A DNA stretch of 33,588 bases from Lachnospiraceae bacterium UBA3282 (GCA_002361735.1 DETS01000024.1:1-33588), one strand, 5' to 3'. Counted from the stretch's first letter, positions 15,989 to 24,317 are shown. The notes: generated by a model from the sequence alone, not told the origin. A program made the numbers and translations.

Positions 15989-16729
15989 TTAGATCGCCAT
16001 TCCCCCATCGACTGAAATCACCTGCCCGGTGATATATCCCGCCTTATCGCTCGCGAGAAACGCCACCGTCTCCGCGATATCTTTTGTCGTTCCCACTCTC
16101 TTTAAGGGAATCTGCGAAAGGGTCGCCTCTTTCGCCGCGTCCGTCATAGCCTGTGTCATGTCCGTATCAATAAAACCCGGCGCCACCGCATTGACCGTGA
16201 TATTCCTGCTTGCCAATTCTCTCGCCATGGACTTTGTCAGCCCGATCACGCCCGCCTTGGAAGCCGCATAATTGGCCTGTCCCGCATTGCCAAGCACTCC
16301 CGACACGGAAGAAAGATTGATGATCCTGCCCGCCTTCTGCTTCAGGAAAGGACGATACATATGCTTAATCGTATTGAATGTCCCTTTCAGGTTCGTGTCA
16401 ATGACCGCATCGAAATCTTCCTCCGTCATCTTAATCATTAAGTTATCTCTGGTAATGCCCGCATTGTTTACCAGAATGTCAATATGCCCAAACGCGGCGA
16501 GCATGTCGGTTATCATCTTCCCGCAAGCTTCGTGATCCGCCACGCTGCACTGCACTGCCGCCGCCTTTCTTCCCATCGTTTCAATCTGAGAGACGACTTC
16601 CTCCGCCTTCTCTTTGGAACCGTTATAATTCACGATCACATCCGCACCGTATTCCGCCAGCGTTAGCGCGATTTCCCGCCCGATGCCGCGTCCGGCGCCC
16701 GTCACGAGCGCTACTTTTCCTGTCAGCAT
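15989..16729 (-). CDS. fabG: 3-oxoacyl-ACP reductase
   Basis: 246-aa short-chain dehydrogenase that reduces 3-oxoacyl-ACP with NADPH. The Rossmann motif GAGRGIG is at residues 11-17, NNAG at 88-91, the active-site Ser in NLSSVSG at 140-141, and the Tyr154/Lys158 pair in YAASK. The C-terminus YITGQVISVDGGM is characteristic of FabG. Its ATG shares one base with the fabD stop (TAATG), so translation is coupled. Confidence 0.96.
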   Translation of the reverse strand: MLTGKVALVTGAGRGIGREIALTLAEYGADVIVNYNGSKEKAEEVVSQIETMGRKAAAVQCSVADHEACGKMITDMLAAFGHIDILVNNAGITRDNLMIKMTEEDFDAVIDTNLKGTFNTIKHMYRPFLKQKAGRIINLSSVSGVLGNAGQANYAASKAGVIGLTKSMARELASRNITVNAVAPGFIDTDMTQAMTDAAKEATLSQIPLKRVGTTKDIAETVAFLASDKAGYITGQVISVDGGMAI

Positions 16730-17649
16730 TATCCCTTTACCTCCTCAAGCTTCTCCAGATCCTCCAGCTTCTCGATATTGATGACCTTCATCTCCTTATT
16801 GATCTTACGCATAAATCCGGAAAGTGTCTTACCCGGTCCAATCTCTACAAAGGTGTCCACACCGTCCGCAATCATCCGCTCGATGGTCTGCTGCCATTTC
16901 ACAGAAGAAGAAACCTGCTTTTGGAGCAGCGGCTTCACCTCCGCTTTATCCTTCACATAGTCCGCCGTCACATTGGCAATATAAGGAATGGCGATATCAT
17001 GGATCTCCACCTGCTCCAGTTCCTTCGCCAATTTCTCACCCGCACCCACAAGCAGCGGAGAATGGAAGGGGCCGCTCACATTCAAAGTCACGCACCGCTT
17101 AGCGCCTGCTGCCGTCAGCTTCTCCACCGCCGCCTGCGCCGCTGCCTCCTCGCCCGTAATAACGATCTGACCGGGGCAGTTGTAATTTGCGATCGTCACC
17201 ATCCCGGGCGTCTCCTCGCAGATTTTTTCGATCACAGCCGTATCCAGACCCAGCACAGCCACCATCGCGCCGCCGTTCGGCACCGCCTCCTGCATGTAGA
17301 TACCGCGCTTTCTCACTACCTTAAAGACGTCCTCCGGGCTCATCACGCCGCTTGCCACCAGAGCGCCATACTCACCGAGACTTAATCCACCCGTCACGTC
17401 GGGTTTCACACCCCTCTCCTCGACAGCCTTTAACATCGCTACTTCTGCCGCCAACATAGCGATCTGCGTGTACTCCGTAATGTTGATCTGCTCATTCTCC
17501 TCAAAACACAGAGCTGTCACATCCAGCCCGCTTGCCTTTCCCGCCAGCTCAAACATCTCCTTACAAACCGGGATCTGCTCGTAAAAATCCTTTCCCATCC
17601 CCACATACTGCGCTCCCTGTCCCGGAAACATAAACGCGATCTTGCCCAT
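16729..17649 (-). CDS. fabD: Malonyl-CoA:ACP transacylase
   Basis: 306 aa, usual FabD length. It opens with KIAFMFPGQGAQYVGMGKDF. The nucleophile is Ser90 in GLSLGEYGAL, where Leu replaces the His of the common GHSLGE, and the catalytic His195 is in SGPFHSPLL. The start at 17649 is chosen from the family N-terminus and the upstream GGAGGG; an in-frame ATG at 17754 would run through the operator and terminator. It appears to be first in the second transcription unit of the cluster, with a FabT-like box 35 bp upstream. Confidence 0.95.
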   Translation of the reverse strand: MGKIAFMFPGQGAQYVGMGKDFYEQIPVCKEMFELAGKASGLDVTALCFEENEQINITEYTQIAMLAAEVAMLKAVEERGVKPDVTGGLSLGEYGALVASGVMSPEDVFKVVRKRGIYMQEAVPNGGAMVAVLGLDTAVIEKICEETPGMVTIANYNCPGQIVITGEEAAAQAAVEKLTAAGAKRCVTLNVSGPFHSPLLVGAGEKLAKELEQVEIHDIAIPYIANVTADYVKDKAEVKPLLQKQVSSSVKWQQTIERMIADGVDTFVEIGPGKTLSGFMRKINKEMKVINIEKLEDLEKLEEVKG

Positions 17650-17683
17650 GAAAATCTTTCCCTCCTCTGCTTGACTTGTAATT

Positions 17684-17700
17684 AGTTTGAATTTCAAAGT
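17684..17700 (-). promoter_or_regulatory. FabT-like operator upstream of fabD
   Basis: AGTTTGAATTTCAAAGT is palindromic, with 7-bp arms and a 3-bp centre. It matches the pattern of streptococcal FabT boxes (TTTGA-N3-TCAAA core) and the copy at 18981-18997. On the minus strand the sequence just before and into the box reads AATACT, like the TATACT -10 of the acpP promoter, so a repressed internal promoter is likely. The -35 is unclear (TTGGCA 19 bp upstream). Confidence 0.75.
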
Positions 17701-17710
17701 ATTTATGTTA

Positions 17711-17742
17711 GAAAAAAGAGAATGCCAAGGGTAGGCATTCTC
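17711..17742 (-). terminator. Intrinsic terminator between fabK and fabD
   Basis: On the minus strand GAGAATGCC, a 7-base loop and GGCATTCTC form a perfect 9-bp stem (17718-17742), followed by six U (17712-17717). It lies 15 bp after the fabK stop and ahead of the operator of the fabD unit, so it should limit read-through from acpP-fabK. Confidence 0.85.
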
Positions 17743-17756
17743 CCTCGTAATCATTT

Positions 17757-18683
17757 CTATGAAATTTTAAGCAGAGACTCCGCCTGTTCCATGATTTCGC
17801 GGATCATCTCCGCACAGGTCATCTCCTCTTTGATCATGCCGGCGATCTGACCCGCCATCAGCGTACCGTTCACGGTATCGCCCTCCACTACAGCCTTACG
17901 CAGCGCGCCCAGCGTCAGATGCTCCAATTCCTCGAAAGGAGCGCCCGCCTTCTCAAGCTTTATGTACTCTCTCGTCATATTGTTGCGAATCTGGCGAACC
18001 GGATGCCCGTGGGTCGTACCCGTCACCTCGGAATCAATGTCCTTTGCCGCCAGAATCTTTTTCTTATAATTCTCGTGTACGATGGATTCTTTCGCCACCA
18101 CAAAACGGGTGCCCATCTGCACCGCTTCCGCGCCCAGCATCATCGCCGCGGCAAAACCTCTGCCGTCCGCAATACCGCCCGCCGCGATCACGGGAATGCT
18201 GACCGCATCCACCACCTGGGGCACAAGCGTCATGGTCGTAGCCGAGCCGATGTGACCGCCGGATTCCGTTCCCTCTGCGATCACCGCGTCAACGCCTGCA
18301 CGCTCCATCATCTTAGCCAAACCCACACTCGCAACCACGGGCGCCACTTTGATGCCGGCTGCCTTCCAGTCGGCAAGATACTTTCCGGGATTGCCCGCAC
18401 CGGTCGTCACGACCTGCACGCCCTCCTCGACAATCACTTTCGCAATCTCGTCCGCCTCGGGATTCATCAGCATCACGTTGACGCCGAAAGGCTTGTTTGT
18501 CAGTTCCTTCGTCTTTTGAATCTGCTCTCTGACAAAAGCCGCCGGTGCACCGCCCGCACCAATAATGCCAAGACCTCCCGCTTCGGACACTGCCGCCACC
18601 AGATGATACTCAGCTACCCATGCCATACCGCCCTGGATGATCGGATATTCAATCCCCAAAAGCTCCGTAATTTTCGTTTTCAT
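17757..18683 (-). CDS. fabK: Enoyl-ACP reductase II, FMN-dependent
   Basis: 308 aa, usual FabK length. It reduces trans-2-enoyl-ACP in the last step of each elongation cycle. Characteristic sequence includes EYPIIQGGMAWVAEYHLVAAVSEAGGLG at the N-terminus, KPFGVNVML, EGTESGGHIG with the conserved His144, PVIAAGGIADG and GAEAVQMGTRF for FMN phosphate. There is no FabI-type gene in the window, which fits an organism that relies on FabK. It follows acpP by 33 bp with GAGGATATCAA before the ATG, and is followed by an intrinsic terminator. Confidence 0.95.
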   Translation of the reverse strand: MKTKITELLGIEYPIIQGGMAWVAEYHLVAAVSEAGGLGIIGAGGAPAAFVREQIQKTKELTNKPFGVNVMLMNPEADEIAKVIVEEGVQVVTTGAGNPGKYLADWKAAGIKVAPVVASVGLAKMMERAGVDAVIAEGTESGGHIGSATTMTLVPQVVDAVSIPVIAAGGIADGRGFAAAMMLGAEAVQMGTRFVVAKESIVHENYKKKILAAKDIDSEVTGTTHGHPVRQIRNNMTREYIKLEKAGAPFEELEHLTLGALRKAVVEGDTVNGTLMAGQIAGMIKEEMTCAEMIREIMEQAESLLKIS

Positions 18684-18716
18684 TTGATATCCTCTAACTG
18701 ATTGTCGCTCGGCAGC

Positions 18717-18950
18717 TTACGCCTCAACGCCCTTACCCTTCATATACTCCACAACAGCGCCGACTGTCGTAATCTGCTCTAAGTCCTCGGAAGGAATCTC
18801 CACACCATATTCCTCCTCAAAAGCCATCACCAGCTCAAACAGATCCAAAGAATCCGCACCCAGATCCTCCTTGAAAGAAGATTCCTCGGTGATCTCCACG
18901 CCGTCCAAATTTAACTGCTCCTGAATGATCTCGATAACTCTCTCTAACAT
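18717..18950 (-). CDS. acpP: Acyl carrier protein
   Basis: 77-aa acidic carrier protein. The phosphopantetheine attachment site is Ser34 in LGADSLDLFELVMAFEEEYG, followed by the helix III region VEIPSEDLEQITTVGAVVEY typical of ACP. AAAGGAG lies 9 bp before the ATG. It is the first gene of the cluster, directly behind a consensus promoter overlapped by a FabT-like box. It supplies the acyl carrier for all Fab enzymes encoded downstream. Confidence 0.97.
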   Translation of the reverse strand: MLERVIEIIQEQLNLDGVEITEESSFKEDLGADSLDLFELVMAFEEEYGVEIPSEDLEQITTVGAVVEYMKGKGVEA

Positions 18951-18980
18951 TTCTCCGTTCTCCTTTTCGCCATATAAAAT

Positions 18981-18997
18981 AGTTTGACATTCAAAGT
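18981..18997 (-). promoter_or_regulatory. FabT-like operator upstream of acpP
   Basis: AGTTTGACATTCAAAGT has perfect 7-bp arms and differs from the 17684-17700 copy only in the 3-bp centre. It overlaps the end of the -10 box and the start site, a repressing position. FabT is a MarR-family repressor that uses acyl-ACP as corepressor in streptococci; its gene is not in this window. Confidence 0.78.
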
Positions 18998-19023
18998 ATA
19001 TGTCCTGCCATGATGTTTGTCAA
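18995..19023 (-). promoter_or_regulatory. Consensus sigma-A promoter of acpP-fabK
   Basis: On the minus strand TTGACA (19023-19018), 17-bp spacer, TATACT (19000-18995). The ATG of acpP is 45 bp downstream of the -10. The operator overlaps the last three bases of the -10. Confidence 0.85.
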
Positions 19024-19052
19024 TCCTATTTTTACGGATTCTTAGCGTTTTG

Positions 19053-19898
19053 TCAATCACTTTGCAATAAATATTGATAAATTTCCCTCTTAGGCACGCC
19101 GCGGTCCTTCGCCACCTGCTTCATTGCCTCCTTTTCGTCCATGCCGTCCTTTTGATAAAACGCCATATGCTCCTCGATGGTCATGCTCTGCCACGCCGCC
19201 TGCCGTTCCTCTTTTTTCCGCCGCAGGCTCTTTCCTTCCACCACCAGCACATATTCTCCGCGCGGCTCCTCACTCTCGTAACGGACGACTGCCTCCTGTA
19301 AGGTCGTGGGAAGCACCGTCTCAAACTTCTTTGTCAATTCCCTGCAAAGAGTGATTCTGCGGTCGCCAAGCGCTTCATATAACTCTTTTAAGGTTCGCAG
19401 AAGATGATGAGGCGCCTCATAAAGGATGATCGTGCGCGACTCCTCCTTCAGCTCCGACAGTACCTCCTCCTTCTCCTTTTTGTCGGCAGGCAGAAAGCCC
19501 TCGAAACAGAAACGTCTGGCGGAAAGCCCCGATAAAGTCAGGGCTGTGATACAGGCGGCAGGTCCCGGCAGAGAAGTCACGGGAATCCCCGCCTCCTGAC
19601 ACTTCGCGACCAAAACTTCTCCCGGATCGGAAATTGCAGGCGTTCCCGCGTCCGTGATCAGCGCCACATCCTTCCCCTCACGCAGCTGCTCTACCAGATA
19701 GTCCGCCTTTTCCACCTTATTATATTCATGATAGCTTGTCATAGCCGTCCTGATCCCGAAATGGGTAAGGAGCTTTAGGCTGTTGCGCGTGTCCTCGGCA
19801 GCGATCAGGTCAACGCTCTCCAGCGTCTGCTGCACGCGCGGCGTCATATCTCCCAGATTACCGATGGGCGTTGCGCACAAATATAACATTCCCGACAT
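19053..19898 (-). CDS. rsmI: 16S rRNA (cytidine1402-2'-O)-methyltransferase
   Basis: 281 aa, normal RsmI length. It methylates the ribose of C1402 in the 16S rRNA decoding centre using SAM. The tetrapyrrole-methylase fold shows LYLCATPIGNLGDMTPR, DLIAAEDTRNSLKLLTHFGI, VALITDAGTPAISDPG and LPGPAACITALTLSGL. The C-terminal YQYLL helix region is also present. AAGGAG precedes the ATG, 11 bp after the lipoprotein gene stop, so the two are co-transcribed. It ends the yaaO-like cluster, in the position of yabC in Bacillus. No terminator hairpin was seen before the acpP promoter. Confidence 0.95.
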   Translation of the reverse strand: MSGMLYLCATPIGNLGDMTPRVQQTLESVDLIAAEDTRNSLKLLTHFGIRTAMTSYHEYNKVEKADYLVEQLREGKDVALITDAGTPAISDPGEVLVAKCQEAGIPVTSLPGPAACITALTLSGLSARRFCFEGFLPADKKEKEEVLSELKEESRTIILYEAPHHLLRTLKELYEALGDRRITLCRELTKKFETVLPTTLQEAVVRYESEEPRGEYVLVVEGKSLRRKKEERQAAWQSMTIEEHMAFYQKDGMDEKEAMKQVAKDRGVPKREIYQYLLQSD

Positions 19899-19909
19899 TC
19901 ATTTTCTCC

Positions 19910-21418
19910 TTATTCATTCTGCGGCGCAGGGGATTGTACATCCGTTTCCGTCGCGGTATCTGCTTCCACACCCGCTGCTTCGGCATCTGTTCCCGCCTGT
20001 GTGTCTGTCCCTGCTTGCGTATCCACTGCTTCGGCAACCGTTTCAGTCTCTATCTCCTCTGCCGTTTCCGACTCTGCATCCTCCGCGCCAAGCAATGAGT
20101 CCGGCTGATAATTGACCGCCGCATTCCAAAGGATCCACTCCTCGTAGCCCGCATCATATACGCCCTGAATCTGCTCTCTGATCTGCTGTGGTCCGTAACT
20201 GATATGCCCCTGAATCCAGCCAGCCGTAAAGCTCTGCAGCCACAGGCGCACATGGGCGCGCTTTTCTTCAGGCACTGACGCCAACTCCCGCACAGAAGAC
20301 GACGCCGCAGCATAAACCGTTGCATAAGGTTCCGCATCGGGCACAGTAAGCCCGTATGCGCCGTTATGATAATGGGACGGATACACCATCGGACAGATAT
20401 AATCCAAACGCTGTGCCATCGCCGTATACTCCTGTCCCACAATCTTCTGGTCTGTCTGATTGTCGATTACCGTACCGAACACATCTGCCGCCACATAGAC
20501 GCCCTGCGGCGCCAACTTCTCATACAGATACTCCGTAAATTGGGTAATGATCTCCACCTTATCCATTTCGGCCGCCTGCGGCCCGTAATCTACTTCCTCT
20601 GCTCCTATATCAGTGGAAAAACGGATATAGTCAAATTGCACTTCATCAAAACCGTCCGCCGCAGCCTGTGAAGCAATCTCCGCCAGATAATCCCAAACCT
20701 CCCGCTCATACGGGTTGATCCACGCCATCCCGTTTTGATCGCGGAAAACCTCTCCATCCTTTGTCTGCAGCGCCCATTCAGGCTTCTTTTCCGCCAGATA
20801 AGGATCGCGAAAAGCCACGATCCTGGCAATCAGATAAATATGTTTCTCCTTACATTTTTCCACAAGCGCACCAATGTCAGGAATATAGCGAACCGATGTC
20901 TCCAATTCCTGCACCTGAGGAGCCTGCATTTTATATGTTACTTTTCCCTCGTCGTTCTTAACGTCGATCACCATGGCGTTTAGTTCTGTGCTGTCTACCA
21001 GGTCGATCAGTTCGTCCATCTTGTCGATTCCCGCCACCGGGCCGCTGACATAGATCCCCTTGACTTTTACAGGCTGCGGACGCGGAATCTGCTCCTCGTT
21101 ATCATTTCCCGTATCTTCGTCTTCCGCATCTGTCAGCGCATTATCCGAAATGCCGCCCTGCGGCGATTGTTCTTTCCCTCCCCCGGCTGTCTCATCCGAC
21201 ATATCCGCCCCGTCTTTCTGTGCCGCATCCGCCGTATTGTCCGACAAGACTTCCCGCTGTACATCCGTTTCGGTCGATAATTCCGTCATGGTCTCCTGCG
21301 CCGCATCGCCACAGCCGGCATTCAGGATGCCAATGGCTGATAAAATAAGAACCCTGCACAGCCATTTTCTGATACGGTTATTTCGTTCCTCATGCTTCTT
21401 TATGTCAAATCCACACAT
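19910..21418 (-). CDS. Putative glycoside hydrolase lipoprotein, DUF4015 family
   Basis: 502 aa. A basic N-terminus and hydrophobic stretch end at AGC (Cys36), a plausible though imperfect lipobox, so it is probably a lipoprotein on the outer face of the membrane. Residues about 37-115 are low-complexity and acidic. A barrel-like domain follows (about 120-430): KGIYVSGPVAG, LNAMVIDVKNDEGKV, YLIARIVAFRDP, FDEVQFDYIRFSTD, VAADVFGT and YICPMVYPSHY, as in the DUF4015 putative glycoside hydrolases. The substrate is unknown. A Thr/Glu/Ala-rich tail (about 445-502) ends the protein. The start at 21418 is favoured by AAGAAGAGGG upstream; an ATG at 21445 is possible. Confidence 0.8.
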   Translation of the reverse strand: MCGFDIKKHEERNNRIRKWLCRVLILSAIGILNAGCGDAAQETMTELSTETDVQREVLSDNTADAAQKDGADMSDETAGGGKEQSPQGGISDNALTDAEDEDTGNDNEEQIPRPQPVKVKGIYVSGPVAGIDKMDELIDLVDSTELNAMVIDVKNDEGKVTYKMQAPQVQELETSVRYIPDIGALVEKCKEKHIYLIARIVAFRDPYLAEKKPEWALQTKDGEVFRDQNGMAWINPYEREVWDYLAEIASQAAADGFDEVQFDYIRFSTDIGAEEVDYGPQAAEMDKVEIITQFTEYLYEKLAPQGVYVAADVFGTVIDNQTDQKIVGQEYTAMAQRLDYICPMVYPSHYHNGAYGLTVPDAEPYATVYAAASSSVRELASVPEEKRAHVRLWLQSFTAGWIQGHISYGPQQIREQIQGVYDAGYEEWILWNAAVNYQPDSLLGAEDAESETAEEIETETVAEAVDTQAGTDTQAGTDAEAAGVEADTATETDVQSPAPQNE

Positions 21419-21541
21419 GATTCGAACCCTCTTCTTTCGTACCATATGCCTGCCCTATGCCCGCTCGCTCAATCCCCATTGTTCCGGGCAGACACAAGCC
21501 GCAGCCTGAAAACAAAGATCCCGTTTTTGCCGTCGAATTTC

Positions 21542-22249
21542 CTAATAACCGTACACCTCATAAATTTCGGACATGTACACACCCGGCTCGCTGTACACGA
21601 TCAGGGGCTTTTCCACCGTCATCCGCGCTCTGCCCCCTCTGACTGCCTCCAACAGTACCATGTTCGGCTCCTTATCCACAAAAGGATAAACAAGCCGCAT
21701 CCGCTTCGGCTCCAGATGATGACTTCCGAGTGTAATCATTATTTCTGCCAGCCGAAACGGTCTGTGTACCAAAAAAAATTTCCCCCCGGGCTTGAGCAGT
21801 CTCTCCGTCTGTGCGATCACATCTTCCAGCGTGCAGAGAATTTCATGTCTGGCAATGGCTTTCGCGTCCGCAGGATTTTTCAGACCATGCTGCCCAATCA
21901 TATAAGGCGGATTGCAGGTGACAACGTCAAAAGAGGCAGCGGCAAACAGCTCCCCTGCCTCTTTGATATCTCCCGTCACAATTTCGATTCGTTCTTCCAG
22001 ACCGTTGAGCAGGACGCTGCGCTTAGCCATGTCCGCGCTGTCCTTTTGAATCTCTAAGCCTGTCAAATGCGCCGCCCCTGTTTTTGCCGCCAGAAGCAAC
22101 GGGATAATGCCCGTACCGGTCCCCAGGTCCAAAACCAGAGCCCCGTCCTTTACCTGCGCAAACCCTGAGAGGAGCACCGCATCCATCCCGAAGCAAAAAC
22201 GCTTCGGATCCTGTATGATACGATACCCGTTTCTCTGCAGGTCATCCAT
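21542..22249 (-). CDS. trmN6: TrmN6-like tRNA1(Val) (adenine37-N6)-methyltransferase
   Basis: 235-aa SAM-dependent methyltransferase. Motif I is VLDLGTGTGIIP and the N6-adenine motif IV is CNPPYM (NPPY at 113-116). The N-terminal NGYRIIQDPKRFCFGMDAVLL is characteristic of the YabB/YfiC family. An ATG at 22396 in the same frame would give 284 aa, but the extra 49 residues are Lys/Glu-rich and lie wholly on the C-terminal tail of ricT. The start at 22249 forms ATGGATGA with the ricT stop and begins at family homology. Synteny with ricT and rsmI matches Bacillus yabB. A GIY-YIG (yazA) gene usually nearby is absent. Confidence 0.88.
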   Translation of the reverse strand: MDDLQRNGYRIIQDPKRFCFGMDAVLLSGFAQVKDGALVLDLGTGTGIIPLLLAAKTGAAHLTGLEIQKDSADMAKRSVLLNGLEERIEIVTGDIKEAGELFAAASFDVVTCNPPYMIGQHGLKNPADAKAIARHEILCTLEDVIAQTERLLKPGGKFFLVHRPFRLAEIMITLGSHHLEPKRMRLVYPFVDKEPNMVLLEAVRGGRARMTVEKPLIVYSEPGVYMSEIYEVYGY

Positions 22250-23279
22250 TCTCTCGTTTTCTTTCAGAACGATTTCGCGATCTGCCTTCCGAGCGCTCTC
22301 TGTCTTTTCCCTCAAAACGCCCTCTGTTTCTCCCTTCGGAATGTTCGGAATGCTCTTTTTTTCTTTCGGAATGCTGCTCTTTCTCTCCGTCGCCATCCTG
22401 CCTCTCCAGGTTTTCCAGTTCTTTCAGTTCAGCGTCTTCATTCTCCGCCTTATTCTTTTTGCCGTGCCGCTTTTTAAAGTGAAGCTGATCGGCAGGATAT
22501 TCCTGAATCTCCTTTTCATCGCCCACATCCACTATGACCTTGACCATCTGCCGCAGCACATTGACGCTTTGCACTTCTCCCTTTAAGCCGTCATCCGTGG
22601 TCACGAAATCACCTACGCCGGGAAGCTTCCTGTTCAGCTCCTCGTAGGTTTCTTCCTCGTTTTTCAGACAGCACATCAGTCTGCCGCAGACGCCCGATAT
22701 CTTGGTGGGATTCAGGGACAGGTTCTGTTCCTTTGCCATCTTGATCGATACGGGCGCAAACTCCGAAAGATGCGTATGACAACAAAGCGGTCTGCCGCAG
22801 ATTCCAATGCCTCCGAGAATCTTCGTCTCATCCCGCACGCCGATCTGTCGAAGTTCAATCCTGGTCTTAAAGACCGATGCCAGATCCTTTACCAGTTCTC
22901 TGAAATCAATGCGGCCGTCCGCTGTAAAATAAAACAGCACCTTATTGTTATCGAAGGTGTATTCCGCATCGATCAGCTTCATCTGCAGCCCATGTTCCCT
23001 GATCTTTTCCAGACAGATCTTAAAGGCTTCCTTTTCCTTTAACTTGTTCGCCGCCTCCTGCTCGTCATCCTTTTGATTCGCGATCCGCAGTACCGCCTTC
23101 AGCGGCTGTATCACCTTGTCATCCTCCACTTCCGTAGGGGGACTTACCACTGTACCATACTCGATGCCCCTGGCTGTCTCCACGATCACGTGATCGTTCT
23201 TTTTAATCTCAAAATCTCCCGGATCAAAAAAATATACCTTACCGGCGGTCCGAAACCGCACGCCTATCACTTTTTCCAA
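22242..23279 (-). CDS. ricT: PSP1-domain protein RicT/YaaT
   Basis: 345 aa. The PSP1 domain shows GVRFRTAGKVYFFDPGDFEIKKNDHV, KVLFYFTADGRIDFRELVKDLA and RIELRQIGVRDE. The cysteine motifs CGRPLCC (161-167) and CGRLMCC (198-204) are typical of RicT, which works with RicA and RicF in a [4Fe-4S] complex that influences mRNA maturation and sporulation in Bacillus. The start codon is TTG at 23279 with GGAGG 10 bp upstream. The last 75 residues are a charged, Glu/Lys/Arg/Ser-rich repeat tail absent from short family members. It lies between holB and trmN6, as in B. subtilis, except that no yabA gene intervenes. Confidence 0.93.
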   Translation of the reverse strand: MEKVIGVRFRTAGKVYFFDPGDFEIKKNDHVIVETARGIEYGTVVSPPTEVEDDKVIQPLKAVLRIANQKDDEQEAANKLKEKEAFKICLEKIREHGLQMKLIDAEYTFDNNKVLFYFTADGRIDFRELVKDLASVFKTRIELRQIGVRDETKILGGIGICGRPLCCHTHLSEFAPVSIKMAKEQNLSLNPTKISGVCGRLMCCLKNEEETYEELNRKLPGVGDFVTTDDGLKGEVQSVNVLRQMVKVIVDVGDEKEIQEYPADQLHFKKRHGKKNKAENEDAELKELENLERQDGDGEKEQHSERKKEHSEHSEGRNRGRFEGKDRERSEGRSRNRSERKRENG

Positions 23280-23314
23280 AATAAAGTTTCCTCCAATCTA
23301 TGCACCACACATTT

Positions 23315-24304
23315 CTAGTTTTCCTTGATTGTCAGGAGCAAAAGCTCCATCGTCAAGTCAAAATTCACGTTTGCTTCCAGCCTCCTCTTTGCCTGCTGGA
23401 GTGCGTTTACAATCGTCTCAATCCCTTCATAGGTACTCCTGTCTCCCACCCTTCTGATCTGCTGAATCTCCTGGCGGAAAATCAGGCTGTTCATATCTTT
23501 GGTCGCCTTATATAAAAGCACATCCCGATACCACACCGTCAAAATGTCTAAATAATCGTTGATATCAAGGCTATATTCCGTTATCTTCTTAATCGCCTTT
23601 ACGATTTCGTTGATCTCCATATCGTTGATATACTTCACCAGCGAAATGGCTTCATCCTTGACCTTCTCAAACTCCTCGCTGCCTGCAAGATGCTTTGCCT
23701 TCCCCACATTTCCCCTGGCAAACGCCACGCAGATATTGGCTTTATAATCGGGGACCGCCAGCTCCTCCATCAGGAATTTCTTTACCTGCGCATCAGACAC
23801 CGGCTTCATGTTTAAGACCACACAGCGGCTGATGATCGTGGGCAAAAGTTCCTCCACATTAGAGGTAAGGATCAGGATCACCGCATAGGCGGGCGGCTCC
23901 TCAAGTGTCTTTAGAAGCGCGTTCTGCGCCTGAGGCGTCATCTTTTCACCCTCATTCATAATATAAATCTTTCGCGGGCTGCTGTAGGGTTTGATTCCGA
24001 TATCGTTGTTGATCTGCTCTCTGATGTCTTCCACACCGATGGTGTTCGGCTTCTCATGGCTGACATAGATAATGTCGGGATGATTGCGGCTCGCCGCCTG
24101 CTTACAGGAATGGCACTCTCCGCAGGGCTCTGTACCGCCCTTCTCGCACTGCAGGGTCATGGCAAAAAGACGGGCAATAAACTCTTTCCCCGCATTGCGT
24201 TCTCCATTGATGATATAGGCATGAGACACCTTGTCCGTCTCGATTGCCTTCTGCAAATGCTGTTTTAATTCTTCCTGTCCGACAATGTCCGAAAATTTTG
24301 CCAT
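23315..24304 (-). CDS. holB: DNA polymerase III delta prime subunit
   Basis: 329 aa, part of the clamp loader. The AAA+ domain opens with FSDIVGQEELKQHLQKAI, a degenerate P-loop NGERNAGKE at about 33-41 and a zinc knuckle (Cys53, Cys61, Cys64, Cys67). The helix with QNALLKTLEEPP and the SRC motif in TIISRC identify the delta prime/tau class. The Lys-Glu in place of Lys-Thr/Ser at the P-loop suggests weak or no ATP binding, as known for delta prime. The ATG at 24304 has AAGGAG upstream; the open frame extends further but without family similarity. It follows yaaR by 13 bp. Confidence 0.93.
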   Translation of the reverse strand: MAKFSDIVGQEELKQHLQKAIETDKVSHAYIINGERNAGKEFIARLFAMTLQCEKGGTEPCGECHSCKQAASRNHPDIIYVSHEKPNTIGVEDIREQINNDIGIKPYSSPRKIYIMNEGEKMTPQAQNALLKTLEEPPAYAVILILTSNVEELLPTIISRCVVLNMKPVSDAQVKKFLMEELAVPDYKANICVAFARGNVGKAKHLAGSEEFEKVKDEAISLVKYINDMEINEIVKAIKKITEYSLDINDYLDILTVWYRDVLLYKATKDMNSLIFRQEIQQIRRVGDRSTYEGIETIVNALQQAKRRLEANVNFDLTMELLLLTIKEN

Positions 24305-24317
24305 TTGTATTAACTCC

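Noticed and set aside
17919..18701. 260-codon plus-strand frame opposite fabK
   Set aside because: Antisense to a clear fabK; Arg/His-rich and without a start signal.
22250..22396. N-terminal extension of the TrmN6-like protein from ATG 22396
   Set aside because: The 49 extra residues lie on the ricT tail, are low-complexity and lack family similarity; the ATG at 22249 couples with the ricT stop.
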